Below, one piece after another: positions 1-6,289 of a DNA stretch of 7,130 bases. This DNA is from an uncultured Bacillota bacterium. Lineage in GTDB: Bacteria; Bacillota; Clostridia; Peptostreptococcales; Anaerovoracaceae. The first letter of the stretch is position 1, and every line of letters begins with the position of its first letter. The stretch is from NCBI GenBank assembly GCA_959606705.1, contig CAUHLX010000142.1, positions 1 through 7,130 of the forward strand, given 5' to 3'. Below the pieces are notes generated by a model, which had not been told where the DNA came from, did not search any database, and worked only from the letters and a program-made list of their open reading frames with translations. The translations under genes were made by a program, and so were the position numbers.

Positions 1-1400
1 CTCCGCTTCTTCAGCACCTGATAGCCTCGGGCCAGTGCCGCGATCATCAGTCCGTTCCAGCCGGTGAGCACCTTGTCATCCCGATGCAGCACCTCTCGGC
101 CCGCCCGGTAGTAAAGTACCTTCTCCCGCAAACCATCGATGGTTTTCTCCGCTTCCTCCGTCTCCTGCGGTTCTTCCAGGAGATTGGGAATATTCCGGCC
201 TTCGAAATTTCCCTGCTCCGTGATATTGTAATAGTCGCAGAACAGGTCGGCCGACCGCTCTCCCAACAGCTCCGACAGCTCCGAAACCGTGAATGTGTAA
301 AACCGTCCTTCCTCTCCCGCGCTGTCCGCGTCCTGAGCGGCGCAGAAGCCTCCGTCCTCATCCCGCAGCTCCCGCAGAACATAATCCAAAGTCCGCTCCG
401 CTACCCTGCGATAAAGCTCTTTGCCCGTAATCCGATACCCCTCCACATAAGCCAGCGCCAGCAGTGCGTTGTCGTAGAGCATCTTTTCGAAATGCGGGGC
501 CAGCCAGGCTTCGTCGGTGGAATAACGGCAGAAGCCGCCGCCTATGTGGTCGAAGATCCCACCTTTGTACATAGCCTGCAAAGTCGTCTCTGCCATTTCC
601 AGGGCTTTCTCGTCCTTCCGCCCCGAAGACTGATAAAGTCCCAGTAAGAACAGAAGGTTGTGAGGTAAGGGAAATTTGGGCTTGTCGCCAAACCCCCCGT
701 AGGTTTCGTCAAAATTTTGTTCCAGTCCCCGACGGGCTTCCGCCACCAAGTGATCGTATTCCTTGTCCGCCAGCCGTTCAAAGCCGCCCGGACCGATGAT
801 TCCCGGCTCCGATTTGTCCCGTTCACCGTCCGAATCACCGTCTTCTCTCCCCTCGGTACCCGGTCTTTCCTCAAGGTCCTGTCCGCCGCGCAGAAGCCGC
901 AGCACCTCGTTGGAGGTCTTTTCCAGATCCTTTCGATTGTTCTTCCAGCTCTCGGCGGCCAGCGGCAGCAGCTCCAAGAGCCCCATGGTCCCGTACTTTT
1001 TTTTCTTAGGAAAATACGTCCCCGCGAAAAACGGCTTTCCCTCCGGGTCGGTGAGAATCGTGCAGGGCCACCCGCCCTGTCCGGTGAAAATTTGGCAGAC
1101 CGCCATATACACCGCGTCGATGTCCGGCCGTTCCTCCTTGTCCACCTTCACACAGACAAACTCCTGGTTTAACAGCTCGGCCACTTCCTGGTCCTCAAAG
1201 CACTCATGGGCCATTACATGGCACCAGTGACAAACCGAATATCCGATGGACAGGAAGATCGGTTTCTCTTCCCGGCGAGCCTTTTCAAAGGCTTCCTCTC
1301 CCCACGGATACCAATCCACCGGATTGTAGGCGTGCTGAAGCAGATACGGCGAGCTTTCCCCGATCAATCGATTGGGTACTTTATTATGATTCTCTGGCAT
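1..1400 (-). CDS. yyaL: YyaL/SPATA20-like thioredoxin-domain protein (DUF255), 3' end outside window
   Basis: The reading frame is open from ATG at 1400 to the left edge (466 complete codons). The family is usually near 650-700 residues, so roughly the last 200 are missing. Seen: an N-terminal stretch with ESSPYLLQHAYNPVDWYPWG (residues 15-34), then a thioredoxin-like CHWC motif (Cys57, Cys60) inside GYSVCHWCHVMAHE, then GQGGWPCTILTDPEG and KPFFAGTYFP (107-131). Downstream are landmarks of the alpha/alpha-barrel half: FDHIGGGFCRYSTDEAW, LAPHFEKMLYDNALL, and near the window edge KVLTGWNGLMIAALARG. These are diagnostic of COG1331 (B. subtilis YyaL, human SPATA20). The biochemical role is not settled; a redox or sugar-epimerase-like activity has been proposed from the fold. 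No signal peptide is seen, so it is probably cytosolic. The purine-rich AAGGGGGAC just before the ATG supports this start. Residues about 165-205 form a charged, acidic linker (GREDGDSDGERDKSE) that is probably lineage-specific. It appears monocistronic, with its own promoter. Confidence 0.95.
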   Translation of the reverse strand, partial: MPENHNKVPNRLIGESSPYLLQHAYNPVDWYPWGEEAFEKARREEKPIFLSIGYSVCHWCHVMAHECFEDQEVAELLNQEFVCVKVDKEERPDIDAVYMAVCQIFTGQGGWPCTILTDPEGKPFFAGTYFPKKKKYGTMGLLELLPLAAESWKNNRKDLEKTSNEVLRLLRGGQDLEERPGTEGREDGDSDGERDKSEPGIIGPGGFERLADKEYDHLVAEARRGLEQNFDETYGGFGDKPKFPLPHNLLFLLGLYQSSGRKDEKALEMAETTLQAMYKGGIFDHIGGGFCRYSTDEAWLAPHFEKMLYDNALLALAYVEGYRITGKELYRRVAERTLDYVLRELRDEDGGFCAAQDADSAGEEGRFYTFTVSELSELLGERSADLFCDYYNITEQGNFEGRNIPNLLEEPQETEEAEKTIDGLREKVLYYRAGREVLHRDDKVLTGWNGLMIAALARGYQVLKKR

Positions 1401-1465
1401 ATGGCGTCCCCCTTCTCTATTTCAAGTTTATGGTTCTACTCATATCATCGCCTTCCCGTTTTCAA

Positions 1466-1496
1466 ATTATACTTTCCCGGAGAAGACGCGCTTGAA
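1466..1496 (-). promoter_or_regulatory. Probable promoter of the DUF255 gene
   Basis: A perfect -10 hexamer TATAAT lies on the minus strand at 1466-1471. A weak -35-like TTCAAG sits at 1491-1496 with a 19-bp spacer, longer than ideal. The predicted transcription start near 1460 gives a leader of about 60 nt before ATG 1400. The -10 match is strong and correctly placed between two same-strand genes, but the -35 match is poor. Confidence 0.4.
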
Positions 1497-1523
1497 ATAA
1501 GTGCGGGCCGGAACCGCCGAGCC

Positions 1524-1558
1524 AAAAAACAAAATCAGCAAGCCTCCAGGAAGGCTTG
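1524..1558 (-). terminator. Probable intrinsic terminator of the C26 hydrolase gene
   Basis: On the minus strand CAAGCCT, a 6-nt loop and AGGCTTG form a perfect 7-bp stem (1539-1558). It is followed after CTGA by TTTTGTTTTTT (1524-1534). The stem overlaps the last codons of the hydrolase gene and the T-tract starts just past its TGA. The 4-nt gap between stem and T-run and the interrupting G make it weaker than an ideal terminator, but it separates the two minus-strand genes sensibly. Confidence 0.45.
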
Positions 1559-2239
1559 AAAAATTCTACGGCTCATCTCATCCGTTTCCACCAGCCATTC
1601 CGGATGCCATTGAACACCCAGAACAAAAGGCCGATCTTTCCTGCGGATCGCCTCGATCAAACCGTCGGCGGCTTCCGCTTCCACGGTAAAACAATCCGCT
1701 ATCCGGGCCACCGCCTGATGATGAAAGCTGTTGACTCGGAGGGTTTCCGTTCCGGTAATTTGATGGAGAAGTCCTCCTGATTTCACGGTGACGCTGTGAA
1801 CCGGCTCACAATACGGGGGCTTCTGATCGTGGTTGAGCGCACCGGGGTATTCCTCCGTCAAATCCTGGTACAGGGTCCCTCCACACAGCACATTGAAAAG
1901 CTGAACGCCGCGGCAGGTTGCCAGCATGGGCTTGCCCAGCTCCAACGCGGAAGAGAATACGAGGCTTTCCATTTGATCCAGGGCCTCTAAGGTTTCTCCG
2001 CAGCAGGGCTTTCTCTCCTGACCGTATCTCGCGGGATCAATGTCTTGTCCGCCGGGAAACAGCAGTCCGTCCGACATGGCGAGAAGTGAGTCGATTACCT
2101 CTTCGTCCACAGTCTGCGGAAACATAAACGGAACGCCGCCGGCCTGTTCCACCGCAGTCATATAAGGGTACAGCATCCACCAGACGTTTTCCTTTTTATC
2201 ATACACCGGCATGATTCCGATTCTCGGTCTCTGATTCAT
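1535..2239 (-). CDS. Peptidase C26 family gamma-glutamyl hydrolase (gamma-glutamyl-GABA hydrolase type)
   Basis: This is a 234-residue class I glutamine-amidotransferase-fold hydrolase. Seen: the N-terminal strand RPRIGIMPVY; DGLLFPGGQDIDPARYG, whose glycines form the oxyanion region; the nucleophile elbow MLATCRGVQLFNVLCGGTLY with catalytic Cys109; NSFHHQAV; and GVQWHPEW with His212 and Glu214 completing the Cys-His-Glu triad. Length and motif order match PuuD-like enzymes, which cleave gamma-glutamyl amides such as gamma-glutamyl-GABA to glutamate plus amine. The true substrate is not visible. The elbow reads ATC-RG where most family members have GIC-RG. In-frame ATGs also occur at 2254 and 2245, but the first overlaps the GGGAGG ribosome binding site and the second is 1 nt from it. 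ATG 2239 lies 7 nt after GGAGG, so it was chosen. It is divergent from the APC permease, which suggests a shared catabolic role. Confidence 0.92.
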   Translation of the reverse strand: MNQRPRIGIMPVYDKKENVWWMLYPYMTAVEQAGGVPFMFPQTVDEEVIDSLLAMSDGLLFPGGQDIDPARYGQERKPCCGETLEALDQMESLVFSSALELGKPMLATCRGVQLFNVLCGGTLYQDLTEEYPGALNHDQKPPYCEPVHSVTVKSGGLLHQITGTETLRVNSFHHQAVARIADCFTVEAEAADGLIEAIRRKDRPFVLGVQWHPEWLVETDEMSRRIFQAFLEAC

Positions 2240-2301
2240 TCTCATTCCTCCCATTTCTGATTTCCCTCGGCTTCACGAACTGCGAAATGCAGTGATGCTC
2301 A

Positions 2302-2360
2302 TATTATACCATGTCTTTCGATCCATACGCCGTTGGCGAGAGGTAAGACATGGTGAAATA
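2302..2360. repeat. Palindromic repeat element, copy 1
   Basis: The outer arms TATTATACCATGTCTT (2302-2317) and AAGACATGGTGAAATA (2345-2360) pair over 16 positions, with 14 Watson-Crick pairs, one G-T and one mismatch. Inside is a perfect inner hairpin CGCC-GTT-GGCG (2328-2338). A near-copy follows 81 bp downstream. The structure fits a REP/MITE-like or structured-RNA repeat. No open frame or transposase is associated with it. Confidence 0.8.
2303..2311 (-). promoter_or_regulatory. Candidate extended -10 promoter for the C26 hydrolase, inside repeat copy 1
   Basis: The minus strand reads TGGTATAAT, a perfect TGN-extended -10 box. There is no recognisable -35, which extended -10 promoters can do without. 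Transcription would start near 2296, giving a leader of about 57 nt that begins with the ACTGC/GCAGT dyad. The same TGGTATAAT occurs in repeat copy 2 at 2384-2392. Confidence 0.4.
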
Positions 2361-2382
2361 GCCCCTTCACAGCCTATGCGGC

Positions 2383-2440
2383 TATTATACCATGCTTTCG
2401 ATCGATGCGCCTTCGGAGCAAGGTAAGACATGGTGAAATA
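2383..2440. repeat. Palindromic repeat element, copy 2
   Basis: It has the same arms as copy 1 (TATTATACCATG at the left, AAGACATGGTGAAATA at the right), with one base deleted in the left arm (CATGCTTTCG against CATGTCTTTCG). The centre differs in sequence but still folds: TGC-g-CC-TTC-GG-a-GCA (2406-2420) replaces the CGCC-GTT-GGCG hairpin. The link between the copies carries AATAGCC (2357-2363) and GGCTATT (2380-2386), a perfect 7-bp inverted repeat that would compete with both outer stems. Confidence 0.8.
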
Positions 2441-2599
2441 AATCTTACGGTTCTGCGGTGTTTAGGATACCTCTTTTATCTCCTCCCTGTCACCATCGAA
2501 TCTCAAACGCCATATACTGGGGAATAGCGCGCGTCCATAACAATTTGGCTGCCGGGGTGTCTTCCCTGTCAGTCCGTAAAAAAGAAAGGAGTGATTGCG

Positions 2600-4093
2600 A
2601 TGCCCGAACGAAAAATCGGCAATCCCCTCAGGCGCTGTCTGGGTATGAGAGAAACGGTGACGATTACCGTGGGAACGGTCATCGGAGTGGGACTGTTTAC
2701 GGTAGGAGCAAACGTAACGGGTCTGTTGGGGCCATCCGTTGTCTGGGCTTCTCTGGCGGCCCTGGCGGTGAGCATTTACCCGGCTCTGCTCTACGGGGAA
2801 ATGGGGGCGATGCTCCCTTATGCCGGAGGTACATATCAATACGCTTCCATCGGTCTGGCTCGTCCTTTGGGGATGCTGGCCGGTTGGAATTTCACCATCT
2901 CCATGATTTCCGTCACCAGCGGCGAAGCTCTGGCCTTCAGCTTTTATCTGCGGACCTTCTTAGAGGCTTTGGGAATTCCCCTACCCTTTGGAGACACCAC
3001 CGTGGCCTGCGCGGCGGTCATTCTGTTTCTGCTGTTCAGCATCCGCGGCGCCGGGCTCACGGGCCGGCTGCAAAACGGGTTTCTGTTCTTTTTTTGGGGA
3101 GTGGCCGTCGTTTGGTTCGCGCGGATGATCCCCGCCATGCGGCCCGAGCACTTCTCCGACTTCACATTGCCTCAGGGCGCCGGCGGTCCCTTGGGCTTTC
3201 TGGGAGTCACCGCTATGGTCTGGTGGTGCTTCGCCGGATTCGAGACCTGCTGCGCCATGGGAGAGGAAATCCGTTACCCCCAGATCAACTTACCTCGCGC
3301 CTTATTCCTGGCGCCGTTTATCGTGTTCGCGGTCAATGGTCTCTTTCAGTGGGTTCTGGTGGCCATCGTTCCCTCCGGCGGTCTAACCGTTTTGGCAGAA
3401 GCCGCCGCTCCTTACGCGGAAGGCATGAAGCTAGCCGGAGTCTTGGGATTTCCCCTGATCCTTCTGGCCGCCGGAATCGCCTTCGGGGGAGACTTTTCCA
3501 CCTTGAACGCCAGCGTCTCCGTTCCGCCCCGCTATCTGTTCACCATGGCGCGAGACGGAGTTCTTCCCCAATTTTTTGCCCGTATCCATCCCAAATATCA
3601 AACGCCGCACCTGGCGATTTTGGTTCTGGGACTGCTCATCGTGCTGATGATCTCCACCGGTTCCATGATCTATATCGCCTCGCTTTCCCTGTTCGCCACG
3701 CTCTTTTACTACATCATCGGCATCCTCTCCGCCTGTGGACTTCGGCTGCGCTATCCCCAGCTGCCTCGGCCCTATCGGGCGCCATTTCTGGCAATCGGCG
3801 CGCCGGTGAGCGTACTGATCTATCTGCTGATGATGGCGCAGCTGGATTCCGGCGCCGTAAAAACCGGAATTCTTTGGTCGCTGCTGGGATTAGCCGTCTA
3901 CTTTCTATGTGTCCGGAAAAATCGTTCCGCGAGGGGTCCGCTCCGTCCGGATGAGGAAATCATCTCCATGGAAGCTCCCGATGAAAAAGAGCGTCTCAAG
4001 ATGGACCGAGAATTCCACCGGTGGCGGAATATCACGATTCTGGCGGTCCTGTTTGTCCTTTCGCTCTACGTGGGTTCCTACTTTTTATCCTGA
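2600..4093 (+). CDS. APC-superfamily amino acid/polyamine permease
   Basis: This is a 497-residue, highly hydrophobic secondary transporter of the cytoplasmic membrane with about 12 helices plus an extra C-terminal one. Seen: the unwound TM1 substrate motif GTVIGVGLF (25-33); YAGGTYQYASIG after TM2; the TM6 region CFAGFETCCAMGEEIRYP (210-227) followed by QINLPRAL; and PPRYLFTMARDGVLPQFF (309-326) before TM8/9, with the family's Y-x-MARDG-LP pattern. These place it in the amino acid-polyamine-organocation superfamily, which mostly runs substrate:cation symport or exchange. Specificity cannot be read from sequence. After the core, a charged segment (about 435-472) leads to a terminal hydrophobic helix (about 476-496), an addition to the standard 12-TM core. 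ATG 2600 sits 8 nt after AAAGGAG; an in-frame GTG at 2591 overlaps that site and was rejected. It diverges from the C26 hydrolase and precedes the MATE gene by 107 nt without a clear terminator. Confidence 0.93.
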   Translation: MPERKIGNPLRRCLGMRETVTITVGTVIGVGLFTVGANVTGLLGPSVVWASLAALAVSIYPALLYGEMGAMLPYAGGTYQYASIGLARPLGMLAGWNFTISMISVTSGEALAFSFYLRTFLEALGIPLPFGDTTVACAAVILFLLFSIRGAGLTGRLQNGFLFFFWGVAVVWFARMIPAMRPEHFSDFTLPQGAGGPLGFLGVTAMVWWCFAGFETCCAMGEEIRYPQINLPRALFLAPFIVFAVNGLFQWVLVAIVPSGGLTVLAEAAAPYAEGMKLAGVLGFPLILLAAGIAFGGDFSTLNASVSVPPRYLFTMARDGVLPQFFARIHPKYQTPHLAILVLGLLIVLMISTGSMIYIASLSLFATLFYYIIGILSACGLRLRYPQLPRPYRAPFLAIGAPVSVLIYLLMMAQLDSGAVKTGILWSLLGLAVYFLCVRKNRSARGPLRPDEEIISMEAPDEKERLKMDREFHRWRNITILAVLFVLSLYVGSYFLS

Positions 4094-4151
4094 TTCCGGG
4101 CGATTCTGTGTTTCTGCCGGTCCGTCCTGTCCGTTTTCTTTTTCTAAACCT

Positions 4152-4192
4152 CCTCCGCAAAGCATACATTTAAAGGATTTCAATTGCGGAGG
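4152..4192 (+). promoter_or_regulatory. Shine-Dalgarno-sequestering leader hairpin of the MATE gene
   Basis: CCTCCGCAA (4152-4160) and TTGCGGAGG (4184-4192) are a perfect 9-bp inverted repeat separated by 23 nt. The right arm contains the whole GGAGG core of the MATE gene's ribosome binding site, so the hairpin would block initiation. No T-run follows, so it is not a terminator. A second anti-SD, ACCTCC (4148-4153), overlaps the left arm and could pair in another register. The loop contains AAAGGA. The structure is read directly; the inducing signal is unknown. Confidence 0.65.
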
Positions 4193-4200
4193 TGATGAAT

Positions 4201-5538
4201 TTGAAAAAAAACTCGGTGCTGACCCAGGGACGGATTTTTCCCGTCCTGACCCGGTTCGCCCTGCCTTTTCTACTGGCAAATTTGCTCCAGGCCCTCTACG
4301 GAGCCGCGGACCTGGTGATCGTGGGCCGCTTCGGCGACCCCGTCGGGGTTGCGGCGGTAGCTACGGGCAGCCAGGTTATGCAGATGGTCACCGGCTTGAT
4401 CATCGGACTTTCCACCGGGGGAACCGTGCTGATCGGCCAGCATTTCGGCGCCGGCAGAAAACGGGATCTGGTGGATTCCGCCGCCTCCATGATCCTGCTG
4501 TTCGGCCTGCTCTCCATCCTGTCCACCGCCACGCTGTTCTCCTGTGCCAGACCGATCATCGAAGCTATGCGGGTTCCCATCGAAGCGGAGGAAGCCGCGG
4601 TTCAGTATCTCTTCCTCTGTTCCTTCGGCGTAGCCTTCGTCATCGGTTACAACGCGATCAGCGGCATCCTGCGCGGCGTGGGGGATTCGAAGACGCCGCT
4701 GCTGCTGGTGGCCTCCGCCTGTGCGGTCAACGTGGCCGCGGATTTACTTCTGGTCGGCGGGCTGCGCATGGGAGCCGCCGGAGCCGCCGCGGCCACTGTC
4801 TTTGCTCAGGGCTGCAGCCTGCTTTTCGCCGCTCTGTTCCTCAATCGAAGCGGAATCGCCCTGCGCTTTCGGCGTTTTACCCCCCGCGCGCGCACCGGAA
4901 AGGCCGCCGCGATCCTTCGCCTGGGCCTGCCCATCGCACTCCAGGAGGGTCTGATCAACCTGTCCTTTCTGCTGATTACCGCTCTCCTTAATGAAATGGG
5001 ACTGATCGCCTCGGCCGCTGTGGGCGTGGTGGAAAAGCTTATTGTGTTCAGCATGCTTCCCACCACCGCCATCGCGTCCGCCGTAGCCGTCATGGCCGCG
5101 CAGAATCAGGGAGCCGGCCGCACGGACCGGGCTTCGAAAGGTCTGTTCTCCGGCATTCTGCTGGCTCTGATTCCGGGAATCCTCTGCTTCGCTTTGACCC
5201 AATGGATCCCCGCGGCCCTCGTCAGCCTCTTCACCACGGACCCCGGAGTGATTGCCAGCGGAACAGCCTATCTAAAATCCTATGGAGCGGACTGCGTCAT
5301 GGTCTGCGTGGTTTTTTGCGCCAACGCGTTCTTCAGCGGCTGCGGGCATTCCCTGTTCCCCCTGATCCACAGTCTGATCGCCACCTTTTTGGTACGCCTG
5401 CCTCTGGCCTGGTATTTCAGCCGACCGGATCACGCTTCCTTATTTCTGGTGGGCTTCGCGGCGCCGCTGGCCTCTCTGTTCTCCATTCTTCTCTGCTGCG
5501 CGTACTATCGCTCCGGACGCTTTCGGCAGCTGCCATGA
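4201..5538 (+). CDS. MATE-family multidrug/metabolite efflux transporter
   Basis: This is a 445-residue membrane protein with about 12 helices in two six-helix bundles, the usual MATE size. Seen: FALPFLLANLLQALYGAADL then VIVGRFGD in TM1 (residues 19-46, with Asp37 a candidate for the conserved acidic residue coupling to Na+ or H+); GTVLIGQHFGAGRK; NAISGILRGVGDSKTP; and in the second half GLPIALQEGLINLSF, VEKLIVFSMLPTTAI, VMAAQNQGAGR and NAFFSGCGHS. These repeats are typical of the Clostridia/Bacilli DinF/NorM-like branch. It exports cationic drugs or metabolites; the substrate is unknown. Start: GTG 4192 and ATG 4195 overlap or nearly touch the SD. TTG 4201 lies 8 nt after GGAGG (4188-4192, part of GGAGGTGAT) and gives a family-like MKKNSVLTQG N-terminus, so it was preferred; ATG 4195 remains possible. 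Translation is probably controlled by the leader hairpin. Confidence 0.94.
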   Translation: MKKNSVLTQGRIFPVLTRFALPFLLANLLQALYGAADLVIVGRFGDPVGVAAVATGSQVMQMVTGLIIGLSTGGTVLIGQHFGAGRKRDLVDSAASMILLFGLLSILSTATLFSCARPIIEAMRVPIEAEEAAVQYLFLCSFGVAFVIGYNAISGILRGVGDSKTPLLLVASACAVNVAADLLLVGGLRMGAAGAAAATVFAQGCSLLFAALFLNRSGIALRFRRFTPRARTGKAAAILRLGLPIALQEGLINLSFLLITALLNEMGLIASAAVGVVEKLIVFSMLPTTAIASAVAVMAAQNQGAGRTDRASKGLFSGILLALIPGILCFALTQWIPAALVSLFTTDPGVIASGTAYLKSYGADCVMVCVVFCANAFFSGCGHSLFPLIHSLIATFLVRLPLAWYFSRPDHASLFLVGFAAPLASLFSILLCCAYYRSGRFRQLP

Positions 5539-5554
5539 ACCAGCTTCTTCATCG

Positions 5555-5986
5555 TCACATCTCTTTCTCATATTTGCAGCGATAGTAAATCCCGCAGCCT
5601 TGTACGAACAGATACGCGCATACCAGAAGCAGTACGGCAGCCAGCTCCACCCCCATCAAGGCAAACGACAACATCAAAGCGGCAAATACAAAGGTCATCC
5701 GATCAAAGGCCTTCGCTTTGGCACGACTGGCAATCGCCACATTCCGTTCGTCCTTTTGGTTGATTTCCAGCTCTTTTTGCAGCTCCGGGCTATTCTTCAC
5801 AGCCTGGTAGGAAAGCAGGTTCCCCACCCCTTGGCCAAACGCGCCGCAGCCGATCCCAATGCATACATACGGAAGCGCCAACAGAAAGCCCCGCGGTTCG
5901 ACTAGTGTTTTTACCAAATACAATCCAAGCCCCAGCAAAACCACCCCGATCGAGGTGATGAGGTAATCCATTTTTGACTTTTTCAC
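5555..5986 (-). CDS. Small four-helix membrane protein, partner of the XRE regulator
   Basis: This is a 143-residue integral membrane protein of unknown function. It has two N-terminal helices (about 7-25 and 33-55), a charged cytoplasmic loop (about 61-96) containing ELQKELEINQKDERNVAI and RAKAKAFDR, and two C-terminal helices (about 97-112 and 115-135). The central KDER-x-x-x-I pattern followed by a basic stretch recalls small DUF2178-like membrane proteins often found beside short XRE regulators in Bacillota; I cannot assign it firmly to a named family. The start is GTG 5986, 7 nt after GAGGAGG. It overlaps the stop of the XRE gene by 4 bp (GTGA), so translational coupling is likely. An in-frame ATG at 5971 has no comparable site. 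Its stop lies 16 bp from the convergent MATE gene's stop, with no terminator visible between them. Confidence 0.85.
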   Translation of the reverse strand: MKKSKMDYLITSIGVVLLGLGLYLVKTLVEPRGFLLALPYVCIGIGCGAFGQGVGNLLSYQAVKNSPELQKELEINQKDERNVAIASRAKAKAFDRMTFVFAALMLSFALMGVELAAVLLLVCAYLFVQGCGIYYRCKYEKEM

Positions 5987-6186
5987 GATTCTTCCTCCTC
6001 ATAAATAAAGATCTCTTCAATGGCCATTCCAAAATAGCGAGCGATTTTGAACGCCAACAAAATGGAAGGATTATAGCGGCCGTTTTCCAGTGATCCGATG
6101 GTCTGCCTCGATACTTCAAGGGCGGCGGCTAATTCCTCTTGCTTGATTCCTCGCTGTTTTCGTATTTCTTCCAAACGGTTTTTCAC
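5983..6186 (-). CDS. XRE-family (YozG-like) HTH transcriptional regulator
   Basis: This 67-residue protein is essentially one helix-turn-helix domain: RLEEIRKQRGIKQEELAAAL (4-23) supplies helices 1-2, EVSRQTIGSLENGRYNPSI the recognition helix, and LAFKIARYFGMAIEEIFIYE the closing helices, ending in an acidic tail. The pattern VSRQTI-x-x-(L/I)ENGRYNPS is the hallmark of short Cro/C1-type regulators. It is probably a dimeric DNA-binding repressor with no separate effector domain. GTG 6186 is the start, with GGGGG ending 6 nt upstream. It leads a two-gene operon with the membrane protein. The dyad at its own promoter suggests autorepression; whether the membrane protein modulates the repressor is not shown. 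Confidence 0.95.
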   Translation of the reverse strand: MKNRLEEIRKQRGIKQEELAAALEVSRQTIGSLENGRYNPSILLAFKIARYFGMAIEEIFIYEEEES

Positions 6187-6196
6187 GGCGATCCCC

Positions 6197-6222
6197 CTTT
6201 CCTTGTGGAAAGTTTACTTTCC
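6197..6222. promoter_or_regulatory. Dyad operator, probable binding site of the XRE regulator
   Basis: The plus strand reads GGAAAGT-TT-ACTTTCC (6207-6222), 7-bp arms around a 2-bp centre. An adjoining CTTTCC (6197-6202) pairs with the same GGAAAG across TTGT, so three half-sites lie in a row. They sit immediately downstream of the predicted transcription start. A further CTTTCC (6265-6270) lies just upstream of the -35. The placement fits repression by a small XRE dimer; binding itself is inferred. Confidence 0.65.
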
Positions 6223-6230
6223 ATGAGCAA

Positions 6231-6259
6231 ATCATACTGCCAATCCGGCAAAATGTCAA
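6231..6259 (-). promoter_or_regulatory. Near-consensus promoter of the XRE/membrane-protein operon
   Basis: On the minus strand a perfect -35 TTGACA (6254-6259) is followed by a 17-bp spacer and -10 TATGAT (6231-6236, one mismatch). Transcription should start near 6224, giving a leader of about 38 nt before GTG 6186. This is one of the two strongest promoters in the window. Confidence 0.85.
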
Positions 6260-6289
6260 GCCAGCTTTCCATTACACAATAAAAAATAG

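Larger units (their letters stand above)
2240..2599. other. Divergent intergenic region between the C26 hydrolase and the APC permease
   Basis: This 360-bp stretch holds no credible gene. It contains a small inverted repeat ACTGC-gaaat-GCAGT (2279-2293) in the presumed leader of the hydrolase gene, two diverged copies of a palindromic repeat (2302-2360 and 2383-2440), and about 140 bp before the permease ribosome binding site. In those 140 bp I see no convincing sigma-A promoter on the plus strand, so the permease promoter is unassigned. Candidate hexamers such as TATACT near 2512 lack a good -35. Confidence 0.6.

Noticed and set aside
84..1230. Several plus-strand frames opposite the DUF255 gene
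   Set aside because: They lie antisense to a gene with continuous family motifs, and none has a recognisable domain.
2302..2440. Repeat region considered as a guanidine-II (mini-ykkC) riboswitch because of two tandem hairpins near transporter genes
   Set aside because: The stems are much longer than in that class, and the characteristic ACGR loops are absent.
2591..2599. GTG at 2591 as start of the permease
   Set aside because: It overlaps the AAAGGAG ribosome binding site; ATG 2600 has proper 8-nt spacing.
2458..3954. Long plus-strand frame of about 498 codons overlapping the APC permease
   Set aside because: Its translation is rich in Arg, Ser and Gly with no domain logic. The alternative frame has complete transporter motifs and a proper ribosome binding site, so this is an out-of-frame artefact of GC-rich codons.
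4152..4192. Hairpin considered as an intrinsic terminator between the permease and MATE genes
   Set aside because: No T-run follows the stem; instead the right arm contains the SD and leads directly to the start codon.
3909..4991. 360-codon plus-strand frame bridging the permease and MATE genes
   Set aside because: Low-complexity Arg/Pro/Gly-rich text overlaps two well-supported genes; it is a shadow frame.
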